Positions 46,449 through 55,868 are shown, numbered from the stretch's first letter. The stretch is DNA of 64,000 nucleotides from Algoriphagus boritolerans DSM 17298 = JCM 18970 (GCF_900108085.1 NZ_FNVR01000012.1:62001-126000), one strand, 5' to 3'. Numbers and translations are program-made. The notes: generated by a model not told the origin, from the letters alone.

Positions 46449-47249
46449 ATGAAAAATCTCCTGTTCTTCTCCTTTATTTTACTCTGTTATACTTCCTGTA
46501 CAGAGGATGTCAGCCGAAATATCACTACGGACTTAACTCAAGAGGCGGATCAGTTCTTTAGTTTTTCGGAAGCATTGAGTGAAAGCAGTTACCTCGCAAA
46601 CATTTCTTATTCTGATTATTTCAGAATTTCTTCGGAGGATTTGCCCGGCTGTCCTACCATTATTCGAAGGACTGCAGATCGGATTATTGAACTTGATTAC
46701 ACTAATTCACAAGATTGTGATCAGCAAAACAAGACGCCAAGGAAAGGGAAAATACTACTTGACTTTGCACTGACCAATACTCCTGACTTAAGTTGGACGC
46801 TCACATATGAGGGGTATTCTTTTGATAGTACCAAAATTGAGGGCAAAAGAAATTTCTCGAATCCTTCAGTGGGTGAAAACACCGAGACAATTGAAAATCT
46901 CAAGATTGAACTTGAAAATAAACTTGGCTTTAATGTCTCCGGATCATTTTCCTATTCTATTGCCCGATTAAGCTTAAGGCCTTTTGCACTGAGTACCCGC
47001 GGAAGAGTAGAAGGAACAAATCCAGCGGGAAGAGAATTTACCTTGGCGATCACAATGCCGAAAGAACAACTTTTTTCCTGCTACAGTCAAGGTTGGGAAT
47101 TGCCCCAAACTGGAAATGAATCCTGGATTATTGCACGCAGTCCTTCCCGTAGTTTGGACTATTTGGTCAAGTTTGAAAATAGAGAAGGCTGTGACCCAAT
47201 GGTGATTTCCACTCTGCCTGATGGAAGAACGCTTCAGTTAAATCCATAA
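46449..47249 (+). CDS. Lipoprotein of unknown function
   Basis: The 266-residue product begins with a lipoprotein signal (CYTSC, Cys about residue 17). The remainder is beta-rich and unrecognised. Besides the lipid Cys there are four more: LPGCPTI, SQDCDQQ, LFSCYSQ and REGCDPM, which could form two disulfides in the periplasm. The region 'GFNVSGSFSYSIARLSLRPF' suggests antiparallel strands. It is a single-gene unit facing ahcY; the terminator between them works in the ahcY direction. I do not recognise the family. Confidence 0.75.
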   Translation: MKNLLFFSFILLCYTSCTEDVSRNITTDLTQEADQFFSFSEALSESSYLANISYSDYFRISSEDLPGCPTIIRRTADRIIELDYTNSQDCDQQNKTPRKGKILLDFALTNTPDLSWTLTYEGYSFDSTKIEGKRNFSNPSVGENTETIENLKIELENKLGFNVSGSFSYSIARLSLRPFALSTRGRVEGTNPAGREFTLAITMPKEQLFSCYSQGWELPQTGNESWIIARSPSRSLDYLVKFENREGCDPMVISTLPDGRTLQLNP

Positions 47250-47273
47250 AAAAGCCCCGAATTTCTCCGGGGC
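47248..47273 (-). terminator. Rho-independent terminator of ahcY
   Basis: On the minus strand GCCCCG (47273-47268) and CGGGGC (47259-47254) form the stem and are followed by TTTTTT (47253-47248). The T run overlaps the stop codon of the opposing lipoprotein gene. In the plus direction the following bases are CTCTTCA, a poor tail. Confidence 0.85.
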
Positions 47274-47298
47274 CTCTTCAAGCAACTTTTACTCTGTA

Positions 47299-48618
47299 TT
47301 AATATCTGTAATACTCCGGCTTGAACGGTCCCTGAACCTCCACTCCGATGTATTTTGCCTGATCTTCTGACAAGGTATCCAATTCTACCCCTAGCTTGGC
47401 TAAGTGAAGAAACGCTACTTTCTCATCCAAGTGCTTAGGAAGTACGTAGACTCCAGGCTGATAGTTTTCATGATTTGCCCAAAGCTCAAGTTGAGCCAAA
47501 GTCTGATTGGTAAATGAATTTGACATGACAAAAGAAGGGTGTCCTGTCGCACAGCCCAAATTCACCAATCGGCCTTCAGCCAAGACAATGATTTCTTTTC
47601 CGTCCAAGTCATACAAATCCACCTGAGGCTTGATCACGTTTTTGGTATGTCCGTAGTTTTTATTCAACCATGCGATGTCTATTTCATTGTCGAAGTGGCC
47701 GATGTTACACACGATCGCTTTGTCTTTCATGGATTTGAAATGCTCAGCAGTGATGATGTTTTTGTTACCGGTAGCGGTGACGATGATATCGCCTTCTTTG
47801 ACGGCATCTCTCATCTTTTTCACAGCAAAACCATCCATAGCGGCCTGAAGCGCGCAAATAGGATCGATTTCCGTGACAATCACCCGTGCACCTGCTCCCT
47901 TGAGCGAAGCAGCAGATCCTTTTCCTACGTCGCCATATCCGGCTACGACTGCTACTTTTCCGGCCATCATGACATCCGTAGCGCGTCGAATCGCATCTAC
48001 CAAAGACTCCTTGCAACCGTATTTGTTGTCAAATTTGGATTTGGTAACTGAATCGTTCACATTGATTGCCGGCAGAGGAAGTGTACCGTTTTTCATTCTT
48101 TCGTAAAGTCTGTGAACTCCGGTAGTCGTTTCTTCGGACAAACCCCTGATTCCGGCCACCAATTCTGGATACTGATCCAAAACCAGGTTGGTTAAGTCAC
48201 CGCCATCGTCCAAAATCATATTTAATGGCTGTTTTTCTTCACCGAAAAATAAAGTCTGCTCGATACACCAGTCAAACTCCTCGGCAGTCTGCCCTTTCCA
48301 GGCATATACCTGGATTCCCGCTGCTGCAATTGCAGCCGCTGCGTGATCTTGAGTAGAGAAAATATTACAGGAAGACCAAGTCACCTCAGCACCTAAAGCT
48401 ACCAAAGTTTCAATCAAAACTGCAGTTTGAATCGTCATGTGAAGACAACCTGCAATTCTAGCGCCTTTCAATGGCTGTGAGGGACCAAACTCCGCTCTCA
48501 AGGCCATTAGGCCTGGCATCTCCGCCTCTGCCAATCTGATTTCTTTTCTCCCCCACTCAGCGAGTGAGATGTCTTTTACTTTGTACTGAATGAATTTTTC
48601 AGATTTAATTTCTGACAT
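47299..48618 (-). CDS. ahcY: Adenosylhomocysteinase (S-adenosylhomocysteine hydrolase)
   Basis: The 439-residue product has the full AHCY pattern: [21 protein letters not shown] substrate motif (here [16 protein letters not shown]), [16 protein letters not shown] with the catalytic Lys/Asp, NAD-binding [14 protein letters not shown], and the C-terminal PFKPEYYRY. It splits S-adenosylhomocysteine into adenosine and homocysteine and keeps methylation running. I choose ATG 48618 (MSEIKSEKF) over a TTG at 48660, because the TTG lies inside the -7 element of the promoter at 48658-48688. It ends at a good terminator. Confidence 0.96.
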   Translation of the reverse strand: MSEIKSEKFIQYKVKDISLAEWGRKEIRLAEAEMPGLMALRAEFGPSQPLKGARIAGCLHMTIQTAVLIETLVALGAEVTWSSCNIFSTQDHAAAAIAAAGIQVYAWKGQTAEEFDWCIEQTLFFGEEKQPLNMILDDGGDLTNLVLDQYPELVAGIRGLSEETTTGVHRLYERMKNGTLPLPAINVNDSVTKSKFDNKYGCKESLVDAIRRATDVMMAGKVAVVAGYGDVGKGSAASLKGAGARVIVTEIDPICALQAAMDGFAVKKMRDAVKEGDIIVTATGNKNIITAEHFKSMKDKAIVCNIGHFDNEIDIAWLNKNYGHTKNVIKPQVDLYDLDGKEIIVLAEGRLVNLGCATGHPSFVMSNSFTNQTLAQLELWANHENYQPGVYVLPKHLDEKVAFLHLAKLGVELDTLSEDQAKYIGVEVQGPFKPEYYRY

Positions 48619-48657
48619 ATTATTGATAGTTAAAGAATTATAATCTTTTAAAGACTG

Positions 48658-48688
48658 CAAAGTTACCGCTTAAAGTTGGGAATAGAAA
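48658..48688 (-). promoter_or_regulatory. Promoter of ahcY
   Basis: On the minus strand TTTC (48688-48685), 19 bases, then a perfect TAACTTTG (48665-48658). Transcription should begin near 48652, about 34 bases before the ATG. Confidence 0.65.
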
Positions 48689-48694
48689 ACCGCA

Positions 48695-49459
48695 TCAAAG
48701 ATTTGGAAAGGTGATTTCTTTCAATCCAAAAAATCGCTCAGTTCCATCCCTCAGCTTGATTTGAAGTTTACCGTCTTTGGAAACCCCAGTGATTTTTCCT
48801 TCAAATTTGTCTTCGTTTTCAGAGAAAACTTCCCAAATATCTTTTAGAAATAAGTGGATGAGATACTCCTTTCGGATTTCTTCCATTCTACCCTTTTTCA
48901 AGGCAATGTATCCTTGTTCAATATGGGCGATCAATAACCGAAAGAGCTCCTGAAGATCAAATTGACCTCCGGTAATCAAAGACAAGGAAGTAGCCTTTTT
49001 GTTTTCAAAATGACGTTGATTGATGTTCAATCCAATTCCCACCACAGCAAATTCCCAGGCCAGCGAGTTGATGATGTTCTCTATGAGCACTCCTCCGATT
49101 TTGCCACGGCCAGGAACCACCAAATCGTTTGGCCACTTGACCATCAAATCCGGTAGGTAGTCATTAAGCATCTTTCTTATACTATTGGAAATCATCATAT
49201 TAAGAAAAAATTGCTCGGACACATCCAGAAAATTAGGCTGCAATACCAATGAAAAAGTTAGATTTTGACCCGCCTGGGTTTCCCATGTATTCCCCCGCTG
49301 TCCTTTCCCTCGGGTCTGATGATCACAGATGACAACCGAGCCTTCTTTAGCTACTTTCTCACGGATGAGTTCGATGGCTTTGTCATTGGTAGAGTGACAC
49401 TCTGACAGGAAAAGGACATCTTTCCCCAAAAAAATCGTGTTGGCAAGAATTTTATACAT
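48695..49459 (-). CDS. birA: Biotin-[acetyl-CoA-carboxylase] ligase
   Basis: The 254-residue product shows the biotinyl-AMP loop RGKGQRGNTW (residues 50-59, variant of GRGRRGRxW), SECHSTND and the catalytic MVKWPNDLVV with GKIGGVLIE. The N-terminal DNA-binding domain of E. coli BirA is absent, so it is a monofunctional ligase that attaches biotin to carboxylases. It is divergent from rsfS with a 58-base gap, an arrangement I know from other Bacteroidota (birA, rsfS, ftsH). Confidence 0.92.
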   Translation of the reverse strand: MYKILANTIFLGKDVLFLSECHSTNDKAIELIREKVAKEGSVVICDHQTRGKGQRGNTWETQAGQNLTFSLVLQPNFLDVSEQFFLNMMISNSIRKMLNDYLPDLMVKWPNDLVVPGRGKIGGVLIENIINSLAWEFAVVGIGLNINQRHFENKKATSLSLITGGQFDLQELFRLLIAHIEQGYIALKKGRMEEIRKEYLIHLFLKDIWEVFSENEDKFEGKITGVSKDGKLQIKLRDGTERFFGLKEITFPNL

Positions 49460-49517
49460 TATTTTTAGGTTGGGCTAACAGAGTTAAAATTATCGTCCTG
49501 TAAAATTAAATCAATAT

Positions 49518-49865
49518 ATGACAGCAGAAGCGCTGAGCAAGGTTATCGTCAAAGGAATGGAAGAAAAAAAAGCTTCGGATATTTTAGTTATGGATCTAAG
49601 AAAAATAAAAAATTCGGTAGCTGACTTTTTTGTTATTTGTTCTGGAAATTCAAATACTCAACTTGAAGCAATTTCAGAGTCTATTGAAGAAGAAATCAAA
49701 AAAGCCAATGAGAAACCTGCAAAAAGACTGGAAGGTAAGGCCAACGGTGAATGGGTGCTGATGGATTATTTTGATGTGGTGGTTCATATTTTCCTCAAAG
49801 AAAAACGAAACTACTACGGTCTGGAGGAACTCTGGGGTGACGCCAAAACCACCCGAGTCAATTGA
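49518..49865 (+). CDS. rsfS: Ribosome silencing factor RsfS
   Basis: The 115-residue protein matches RsfS (DUF143, YbeB): DILVMDLRKIKNSVADFFVIC, EGKANGEWVLMDYFDVVVHIF and the final LEELWGDA. RsfS binds L14 on the 50S subunit and blocks joining to 30S in starved cells. Length is normal. ftsH follows after 67 bases and may share its transcript. Confidence 0.94.
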   Translation: MTAEALSKVIVKGMEEKKASDILVMDLRKIKNSVADFFVICSGNSNTQLEAISESIEEEIKKANEKPAKRLEGKANGEWVLMDYFDVVVHIFLKEKRNYYGLEELWGDAKTTRVN

Positions 49866-49932
49866 AATTCCGGATAAACTTTCAAAAGGTTAATCCGTTT
49901 TAGCATAAGTTTACAGAATTACCATAAATGCG

Positions 49933-51987
49933 ATGAGCGAAAAAAATAAGAATAAAAGTTTTGTCCCTAAAGCACCCCAAAAACCCAATTTTCAACTATG
50001 GTTGATTATTGCTGCTGTCATGGTACTTCTGGGTTTGACATGGATTCAACAGCGTGGAGCAGTGATCGACATCACTCAGAGGCGATTTGAGGACATGTAT
50101 ATGGCTGGAGATATAGCCAAAGTCGTGATCGTGCGAAATATGAATCGCGTGGACATCACGCTGAAGCCAGCGGCCTTACAAAATGCAAAGTATAAAACCG
50201 AACTAGAATCTAATTCTTCCTTCTTCAACCCAACAGGTCCACACTATTCCCTGCAGGTGACGACTTCAGATAAATTCCAGACGGACTTTCAGGCTTTGGA
50301 AGAAAAAGTGCCTGAGGAAAGTCGGATTGGAGCCTCTGTCACCAATGAAGAAAACTGGAGCAGTTACTTTGGAAGTTTTGGTTTTCTGATCCTTTTGTTT
50401 GTCTTCTTCTGGTTTATGATGCGGCGGATGGCTGGACCATCAGGTCCCGGTGGACAGATTTTCAATGTAGGCAAATCAAAAGCACAGCTTTTTGATGCTG
50501 AAAATAAAGTCAAAATCACCTTTGACAATGTCGCCGGATTAGATGAAGCCAAAGAAGAGATTCAGGAGATCGTAGAATTCCTTAAAAATCCGGGCAAATT
50601 CACCAAACTGGGTGGTAAAATCCCGAAAGGTGCGCTATTGGTAGGCCCTCCAGGTACAGGTAAGACGTTGCTGGCAAAAGCTGTAGCTGGCGAGGCCGGA
50701 GTACCGTTCTTTACCCTTTCAGGTTCAGACTTTGTCGAAATGTTCGTCGGTGTCGGTGCAGCCCGTGTGCGTGACTTGTTTAAGCAAGCCAAAGAAAAAG
50801 CACCTTGTATCATCTTCATTGATGAGATCGATGCCATTGGTAGATCAAGAGGAAAAGGCCAAATGCCCGGTTCAAATGACGAGCGGGAAAACACCTTGAA
50901 CTCACTGTTAGTAGAGATGGACGGCTTTGGTACAGACTCAGGAGTTATTGTACTTGCCGCCACCAACAGACCTGATGTGTTGGATAGTGCTTTGTTGAGA
51001 GCAGGTCGATTCGACAGACAAATCTCTATTGACAAGCCGGATATCAACGGACGCGAGGCTATTTTCAAAGTGCACTTGAAGCCAATCAAAATCGCCGATG
51101 ATATCGATCCTAAAAAATTGGCAGCACAAACTCCGGGATTTGCAGGTGCTGAGATTGCCAACGTGTGTAATGAAGCAGCTTTGATCGCAGCGAGAAGAAA
51201 CAAAACTGCGGTGGACATGCAGGACTTCCAGGATGCAGTCGATCGGGTAATTGGTGGACTGGAAAAGAAAACAAAGATCATTTCTCCAGAAGAAAAAAGA
51301 ATCGTTGCCTACCACGAAGCAGGTCATGCCGTAGCGGGTTGGTTCTTGGAGCATGCCGATCCTCTGGTCAAAGTAAGTATTGTCCCTAGAGGGGTAGCCG
51401 CCTTGGGATATGCGCAATACTTGCCTAAGGAGCAGTTTTTATATCAAACCGAACAGTTGATCGATGAGATGTGTATGACCCTCGGTGGACGTGCTGCCGA
51501 AGAGATCATCTTTGGAAAAATTTCTACTGGAGCACTGAGTGATCTGGAGCGGATCACCAAGATGGCTTATTCCATTGTCTCAGTATATGGAATGAATGAA
51601 AAATTGGGAAATGTCTCTTACTATGACAGCAAAGCAGATGGGTATAAAATGACCAAGCCCTACTCTGAGGCTACGGCTGAATTGATCGATCAGGAAGTAA
51701 GTAAATTAATTCAATTGGCTTACAACCGAACGATTGATCTTCTCAAAGAACATCAGGAGCACCTTGAGGTTCTTGCCAAAGAGCTTTTAGAAAAAGAGAT
51801 CCTTTTTCAGGCAGATCTTGAGAAATTGATTGGAAAGCGACCTTTTGCGAAAGAAACTACCTATCAGGCATTTACTAACAAAAAGGATAAAGTCGTAATC
51901 GATCAGGATGTGGTTAAGGATGATATCGCCCCTACAGAGCCCGCGGCTGAAAAAAAAGAAGAAGCTGAAGTAAAAACAGAAAATTAA
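49933..51987 (+). CDS. ftsH: ATP-dependent zinc metalloprotease FtsH
   Basis: The 684-residue product has two membrane helices (about 16-34 and 140-160), an AAA+ domain with Walker A GPPGTGKT (residues 238-245) and [11 protein letters not shown], the SRH with [17 protein letters not shown], and the protease motif HEAGH (461-465). FtsH forms hexamers in the inner membrane and degrades unassembled membrane proteins and regulators such as LpxC. The C-terminal tail is highly charged ([15 protein letters not shown]). A strong terminator lies 8 bases after the stop. Confidence 0.97.
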   Translation: MSEKNKNKSFVPKAPQKPNFQLWLIIAAVMVLLGLTWIQQRGAVIDITQRRFEDMYMAGDIAKVVIVRNMNRVDITLKPAALQNAKYKTELESNSSFFNPTGPHYSLQVTTSDKFQTDFQALEEKVPEESRIGASVTNEENWSSYFGSFGFLILLFVFFWFMMRRMAGPSGPGGQIFNVGKSKAQLFDAENKVKITFDNVAGLDEAKEEIQEIVEFLKNPGKFTKLGGKIPKGALLVGPPGTGKTLLAKAVAGEAGVPFFTLSGSDFVEMFVGVGAARVRDLFKQAKEKAPCIIFIDEIDAIGRSRGKGQMPGSNDERENTLNSLLVEMDGFGTDSGVIVLAATNRPDVLDSALLRAGRFDRQISIDKPDINGREAIFKVHLKPIKIADDIDPKKLAAQTPGFAGAEIANVCNEAALIAARRNKTAVDMQDFQDAVDRVIGGLEKKTKIISPEEKRIVAYHEAGHAVAGWFLEHADPLVKVSIVPRGVAALGYAQYLPKEQFLYQTEQLIDEMCMTLGGRAAEEIIFGKISTGALSDLERITKMAYSIVSVYGMNEKLGNVSYYDSKADGYKMTKPYSEATAELIDQEVSKLIQLAYNRTIDLLKEHQEHLEVLAKELLEKEILFQADLEKLIGKRPFAKETTYQAFTNKKDKVVIDQDVVKDDIAPTEPAAEKKEEAEVKTEN

Positions 51988-51995
51988 CGGTAAAA

Positions 51996-52020
51996 GCCCC
52001 AAGCAGATTGGGGCTTTTTT
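51996..52020 (+). terminator. Rho-independent terminator after ftsH
   Basis: GCCCCAA (51996-52002) pairs with TTGGGGC (52008-52014) around a GCAGA loop, followed by at least six T at 52015-52020. Confidence 0.94.
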
Positions 52021-52049
52021 ATTTTTGCCCCACGATACTATCTTAGTAC

Positions 52050-52826
52050 ATGCAAGTTGCACCTTTGGACTTCCCCTTAAAGGGTAAAAAACTATATTTC
52101 GCTTCTGATTTTCACTTGGGAGCACCGGATGCAGTACAAAGCAAAATCAGAGAAAAAAGGATTATCCGATGGCTGGACACCATCACATCTGACGCAGCGG
52201 CGATTTTTTTGGTCGGTGACATATTTGATTTTTGGTTTGAATATGGGCAGGTGATTCCCAAAGGTTTTGTTCCCTTTATTTCTAAAATTTCACAACTCCG
52301 GGACCAAGGGATACCTATTCTTTTTTTCACAGGAAATCATGATCTCTGGATGAAGGATTACTTTACCCAAGAGTTGGGAATACCAGTTTATCAACACCCG
52401 ATCGAAATTTCAGTAAATGGAAAAAAAATCCTTGTCGGGCATGGCGATGGGCTCGGACCGGGTGACGATTCCTACAAATTGCTTAAAAAAGTATTTACCA
52501 ATCCATTTGCAAAGTGGCTTTTTCGCTGGCTTCATCCGGATCTGGGTATCAAATTTGCGAAAGCTTGGTCGAGCCATAGCAGGGTCGCTAACATGGAAAA
52601 AAATGAAAATCATTTTCTGGAGGATGACGAATGGCTTTGGCAGTATTGCAAAGAAATAGAAGCGCGATTCCATCACGATTACTATGTTTTTGGACATCGG
52701 CACCTGCCCTTGGAACTTCCTGTGGGAGAAAAAGCAACCTATTTTAATTTGGGAGAGTGGGTCACTCAAAACACCTACCTTGAATTTGATGCCGATGGAG
52801 GCAAGCTAATGACCTTTGAGAAATGA
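52050..52826 (+). CDS. lpxH: UDP-2,3-diacylglucosamine diphosphatase, LpxH-like
   Basis: The 258-residue metallophosphoesterase shows every motif in order: SDFHLG, VGDIFDFW, FTGNHD, VGHGDG and VFGHRHLPLE. The arrangement and the region between GNHD and the last His match the LpxH family, which removes UMP from UDP-2,3-diacylglucosamine in lipid A synthesis at the inner membrane. It begins 30 bases after the ftsH terminator and its stop overlaps the following gene through ATGA (52823). Confidence 0.88.
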   Translation: MQVAPLDFPLKGKKLYFASDFHLGAPDAVQSKIREKRIIRWLDTITSDAAAIFLVGDIFDFWFEYGQVIPKGFVPFISKISQLRDQGIPILFFTGNHDLWMKDYFTQELGIPVYQHPIEISVNGKKILVGHGDGLGPGDDSYKLLKKVFTNPFAKWLFRWLHPDLGIKFAKAWSSHSRVANMEKNENHFLEDDEWLWQYCKEIEARFHHDYYVFGHRHLPLELPVGEKATYFNLGEWVTQNTYLEFDADGGKLMTFEK

Positions 52827-53653
52827 GATTTTTCCTGATTCTTGTTCTTTCCTTCGCTTCTTCCGCGGCTTTCTCACAGGAAAGGTTGGAGTTCAAAACT
52901 CCTCTTGCCGAGATATCAATTAAAGAGTTGGATCAAGTCTCTCTGGACACTCGGGATCAAATTTTCGCCAGCACAGCCTCCGGTGATGTATTTCTATTTG
53001 ACAAATCAGGCAAACAATTGAATCTCTTTTCACCGCCTCGCCAAGCCAGAATCCAGCAACTGGAGGCTTCCTGGACGGTAAATATTTTCACCTTCTCGGC
53101 AGATTTGCAGGAATATCGAGTCATGGATCGCTTTCTGAACCCGATAGCTGAGAACAGTCTTTTGCTCGATAATATCATTTTGCCGAAGGCTGCCACTCTG
53201 GGAAATAATAATGTCATCTGGGTCTGGGATGAGTCCGATTTATCTTTAAAGAGTGTGGACTACATTCGAAAGCTGATCCTTCAATCCCAACCGCTAAACC
53301 TTATTTTGGACTCCGAAGATCTTCGAGTGACTGAGATACGAGAATTTAAAAACCGACTTTTCATGAATGTCCCCGGTTCAGGAATTTTCATTTTTGACAA
53401 TCAGGGGAATTTTTTACAGAAAGCAGCTATCCAAATCGAGCAAAGGATGTGTTATTATAAGGAGCACCTTTTTTGGATTGATGGAAAAAATCTGAAAGGG
53501 TATTCGCTCACCTCTCAAGCATTTTTTGATATGGGAAAATTGCCTACTGAAAATTTTGAATCTGTTCAGATCGGTCAGGAGATTATCACATTTGTGGAAA
53601 AAGAGGCGATTAAGGTTTATGCGCTGCCAGAGCAATTGAAGAGGATAAAATAA
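52823..53653 (+). CDS. Secreted beta-propeller-like protein of unknown function
   Basis: The 276-residue product has a signal peptide (SSAAFSQE, about 1-19) followed by repeating short beta units such as DQIFASTASGDVFLFDKSGK and SGIFIFDNQGNFLQKA, which suggest a propeller of six or seven blades. No catalytic motif is visible. Its ATG overlaps the lpxH stop (ATGA), so it is translated together with a lipid A enzyme. The link may be chance clustering or a real envelope role. It is followed directly by repeats of the RAYT region. Confidence 0.72.
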   Translation: MRFFLILVLSFASSAAFSQERLEFKTPLAEISIKELDQVSLDTRDQIFASTASGDVFLFDKSGKQLNLFSPPRQARIQQLEASWTVNIFTFSADLQEYRVMDRFLNPIAENSLLLDNIILPKAATLGNNNVIWVWDESDLSLKSVDYIRKLILQSQPLNLILDSEDLRVTEIREFKNRLFMNVPGSGIFIFDNQGNFLQKAAIQIEQRMCYYKEHLFWIDGKNLKGYSLTSQAFFDMGKLPTENFESVQIGQEIITFVEKEAIKVYALPEQLKRIK

Positions 53654-53654
53654 G

Positions 53655-53682
53655 GTTGCCGAAATGAGTGACTCCTCTCACC
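53655..53682. repeat. Degenerate REP-like palindrome (type beta)
   Basis: GTTGCCGAAATGAGTG followed by ACTCCTCTCACC resembles the type beta unit at 55103 and 55753 (GCCGAAGTGAGTG...CACTCACTT), with several substitutions in the second arm. It begins 2 bases after the stop of the propeller gene. Confidence 0.6.
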
Positions 53683-53775
53683 TTGATGTTAGCAATCGCA
53701 TTAATCAACTTCAACAAATCCAAATTAATCCATATCTGCCTCCAAATTCAACCTCAACAAGAATTTGAGCAAAGG

Positions 53776-53801
53776 TCACGTGAGTAAAGACACTCACGTG
53801 A
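53776..53801. repeat. REP-like palindrome (type alpha)
   Basis: TCACGTGAGT (53776-53785) and ACTCACGTGA (53792-53801) form a perfect 10-bp inverted repeat around AAAGAC. The same unit occurs at 55719 and 55869. Confidence 0.85.
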
Positions 53802-53832
53802 TGATTTCAATCATTAATCCCAGCGATTTTTT

Positions 53833-54837
53833 TCAGAACTTCGGTATTCCCACAAAATACAAATCAAATCCTCCTAAGCCACCTGGACGATTGGAAGAAA
53901 AGATCATCAATTGATTTGAAAATTCCCAAGAATCGGAGACTACCGGTCGGAATTCATCAAATTCGGAATTGATCTTTGGACCAAAGTTTACTGGCTCGGC
54001 CCAACCATTGGCAGTTTTCTGGGAATAATACAGGTCATAACCTCCAAATCCTCCCGGACGATCCGAAGAGAACACTAACAAATCGCCATAGACAAAAGGC
54101 ATGTGGTCATTGGAAGTAGAATTGATCCCGATTTTTTGGGTGCCTTTTTCTCGTGAACCCTGAAGATAGGCTATGATGGATCCTTCAGTAGGTAGACCCA
54201 ATTCGTAGATATCGAATTTTCCATCCCGATCCGAGCTAAAGAGCATTTTTTCCGGTTTGCCTTGGCTATTATCATTTGCTCCCTTTAAAAAATTTGCCCC
54301 ATAGAAACTAGGATACATCTCATTCGAATCTTCTCCTAAAAGCCTAAACGATGCATCTCCTTCATCAACGCCCGGTATAGAATTATTTTCGGGATCAAAA
54401 CAAATGGAAAAAAAACCTTCTGAATTGTCACGACTAAAGAGTAGAGCACCTTTGTTCTCATCTACGAAAGTATAGGGCGCTTTTTCATTTCTATTAGTAT
54501 TTATTCGAAATAAAAGATTTCTTATAACTTGACTCCCATCAAAAACCCTATCCGAATAAAAATCAAGATTTCCTTTTTCTTTATCCCACTGAAAGAAAAC
54601 CCTGGAATAATCTAAATCGAATTGTTGCCCTTTCGAAATCGAATTTGTAGAGTAAATAACAGTAAGAGTTAAATCGGCAGTAGAAGGTACAAAATTAGAG
54701 TTCATGTCATCATACTCAGAATTGAGGTCTACCAAATTTATTGGCTTATCATCTGGAAATCTGCCTGTTTCATAAGGGAATGTTTCATCACAACCACATA
54801 AAATTAATAAAAGAAGATATTTTATTGAATTTTTCAT
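53833..54837 (-). CDS. PD40-repeat lipoprotein
   Basis: The 334-residue product has a lipoprotein signal (LLLILCGC, Cys about residue 15-16) and a propeller-type body with PD40 (WD40-like) blades: MLFSSDRDGKFDIYELG, VFSSDRPGGFGGYDLYYS and IFSSNRPGGLGGFDLYFV. Such blades are common in OmpA-linked lipoproteins of this phylum, but no OmpA domain is present. It starts at the ATGA overlap with the C10 protease remnant, so it was once, and may still be, translated after the protease. It appears intact although its partner is not. Confidence 0.82.
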   Translation of the reverse strand: MKNSIKYLLLLILCGCDETFPYETGRFPDDKPINLVDLNSEYDDMNSNFVPSTADLTLTVIYSTNSISKGQQFDLDYSRVFFQWDKEKGNLDFYSDRVFDGSQVIRNLLFRINTNRNEKAPYTFVDENKGALLFSRDNSEGFFSICFDPENNSIPGVDEGDASFRLLGEDSNEMYPSFYGANFLKGANDNSQGKPEKMLFSSDRDGKFDIYELGLPTEGSIIAYLQGSREKGTQKIGINSTSNDHMPFVYGDLLVFSSDRPGGFGGYDLYYSQKTANGWAEPVNFGPKINSEFDEFRPVVSDSWEFSNQLMIFSSNRPGGLGGFDLYFVGIPKF

Positions 54838-55133
54838 CTCAGTCCAGTTATCATTTTCAAAATATTATTATAAGTACTCGTAGATCCAAATGGAGTAAAA
54901 ACTCCTGAACCATAATATCCATTACTATTTCGTGGATCTCCGTTGAGTCTATTGTCATTCCACCCCCAATTCATAAAATACCAAGTGTAAGACCATTCAA
55001 CGCAACCGTCTCTATCGCAATCATAAGCTTTATAATTGTGTTGTCTAAATCCATCACATGTCCAAATATGCCATTCTAGTAAACTATCACGTCCATGGAA
55101 AATTGCCTCGCCGAAGTGAGTGTCTCCACTCAC
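54834..55133 (-). pseudogene. C-terminal remnant of a C10 (streptopain-type) cysteine protease
   Basis: The frame holds about 80 residues that read like the end of a C10 protease: the catalytic His region WHIWTCDGF, then YTWYFMNWGWND and SNGYYGSG. A complete C10 enzyme has a propeptide and a catalytic Cys more than 100 residues earlier; neither is present. The GTG at 55133-55131 lies inside a type beta palindrome and is preceded by a TAA, so the start of the open frame is made of repeat sequence. The upstream part is replaced by the RAYT element. The identification is from motif memory, so moderate certainty. Confidence 0.65.
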
Positions 55134-55135
55134 TT
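55103..55135. repeat. REP-like palindrome (type beta) at the 3' side of the RAYT gene
   Basis: TTGCCTCGCCG is followed by AAGTGAGTG (55114-55122), TCTC, and CACTCACTT (55127-55135), a perfect 9-bp inverted repeat. It marks the junction with the C10 protease remnant. Confidence 0.85.
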
Positions 55136-55141
55136 AATTAA

Positions 55142-55681
55142 TTAAAGCCTTTCTCCTATGTGTGTAAGAATCCCAAATCGATCAATACCTGTTTCATAAA
55201 ACCTAAAAGAGGAATATCTGTAATCAACTGGATTATTGGCTAGCATCCATTTCCCCTTACAAGGATTGTTATGGAGATATTCTAATTTCTGAAAAATGAT
55301 TTCCGTGGAGTAAACTTCTATCGGTAGAGAGTCTCTTTGCCAAAATTCATAATCCTTATTGACCAAATCCACTTTGAATTTTTCAAGCAACCTCAAATTT
55401 TCATTCCTCAGTTTTTTGAGAAATTGATGTCCAGTGAACTTCAAAAAACTAGAATGAGGCGACTCTTTTCCATTCATTTCTAAAAGTTCCCAAATCAAAT
55501 GGATATGGTTTGGCATTATTACAAATCCATAAATTCTGATAAATTCCTTAGTTTTTAGAAATTTCAAACTTGAGATAATGATTTCCTTGTAGGAATCATC
55601 AATTAATAGCGGAAGCCAATTGTGGACGGTGGCCGTAAAAAAGTAAATCCTTCCAAATTCCATAAAACAAGAAGTTTCCAT
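55142..55681 (-). CDS. REP-associated tyrosine transposase (RAYT, HUH/Y1 family)
   Basis: The 179-residue product has the HUH motif MPNHIHLIW (His59, His61) and, downstream, the likely nucleophile Tyr135 in KLEYLHNNPCKGKW, followed by VDYRYSSFRFYE, the conserved C-terminal end of the RAYT / transposase IS200-like group. It should nick and join single-stranded DNA at REP palindromes. All catalytic residues are present, so it may be active. It lies between the truncated C10 protease and a run of three palindromes, which suggests that it, or repeat-driven recombination, caused the truncation. Confidence 0.87.
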   Translation of the reverse strand: METSCFMEFGRIYFFTATVHNWLPLLIDDSYKEIIISSLKFLKTKEFIRIYGFVIMPNHIHLIWELLEMNGKESPHSSFLKFTGHQFLKKLRNENLRLLEKFKVDLVNKDYEFWQRDSLPIEVYSTEIIFQKLEYLHNNPCKGKWMLANNPVDYRYSSFRFYETGIDRFGILTHIGERL

Positions 55682-55718
55682 GAATTTAATGAAAATCTTC
55701 AGGTAATTGGATTGTAAA

Positions 55719-55743
55719 TCACGTGAGTGGAGACACTCACGTG
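55719..55743. repeat. REP-like palindrome (type alpha)
   Basis: CACGTGAGTG (55720-55729), GAGA, CACTCACGTG (55734-55743): perfect 10-bp arms. It lies upstream of the RAYT gene and pairs with a type beta unit 9 bases further on. Confidence 0.88.
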
Positions 55744-55752
55744 GGCGAGAGA

Positions 55753-55778
55753 GTTGCCGAAGTGAGTGTCACTCACTT
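55753..55778. repeat. REP-like palindrome (type beta)
   Basis: GTTGCCG then AAGTGAGTG (55760-55768... sharing the A at 55760), one T, and CACTCACTT (55770-55778). With the alpha unit at 55719-55743 it forms a BIME-like tandem. Confidence 0.85.
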
Positions 55779-55868
55779 CATTCCTTAGAGTCTTAAACCG
55801 CAAAACCGAATTCTCAGTCTTTGCTTTTTTTGTTCCAAACCATATGAATTTGGATTTAAATATGAAAA

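Noticed and set aside
50562..51281. 239-codon frame antisense to ftsH
   Set aside because: It lies opposite the AAA+ core and shows only mirror-codon Ser/Pro bias.
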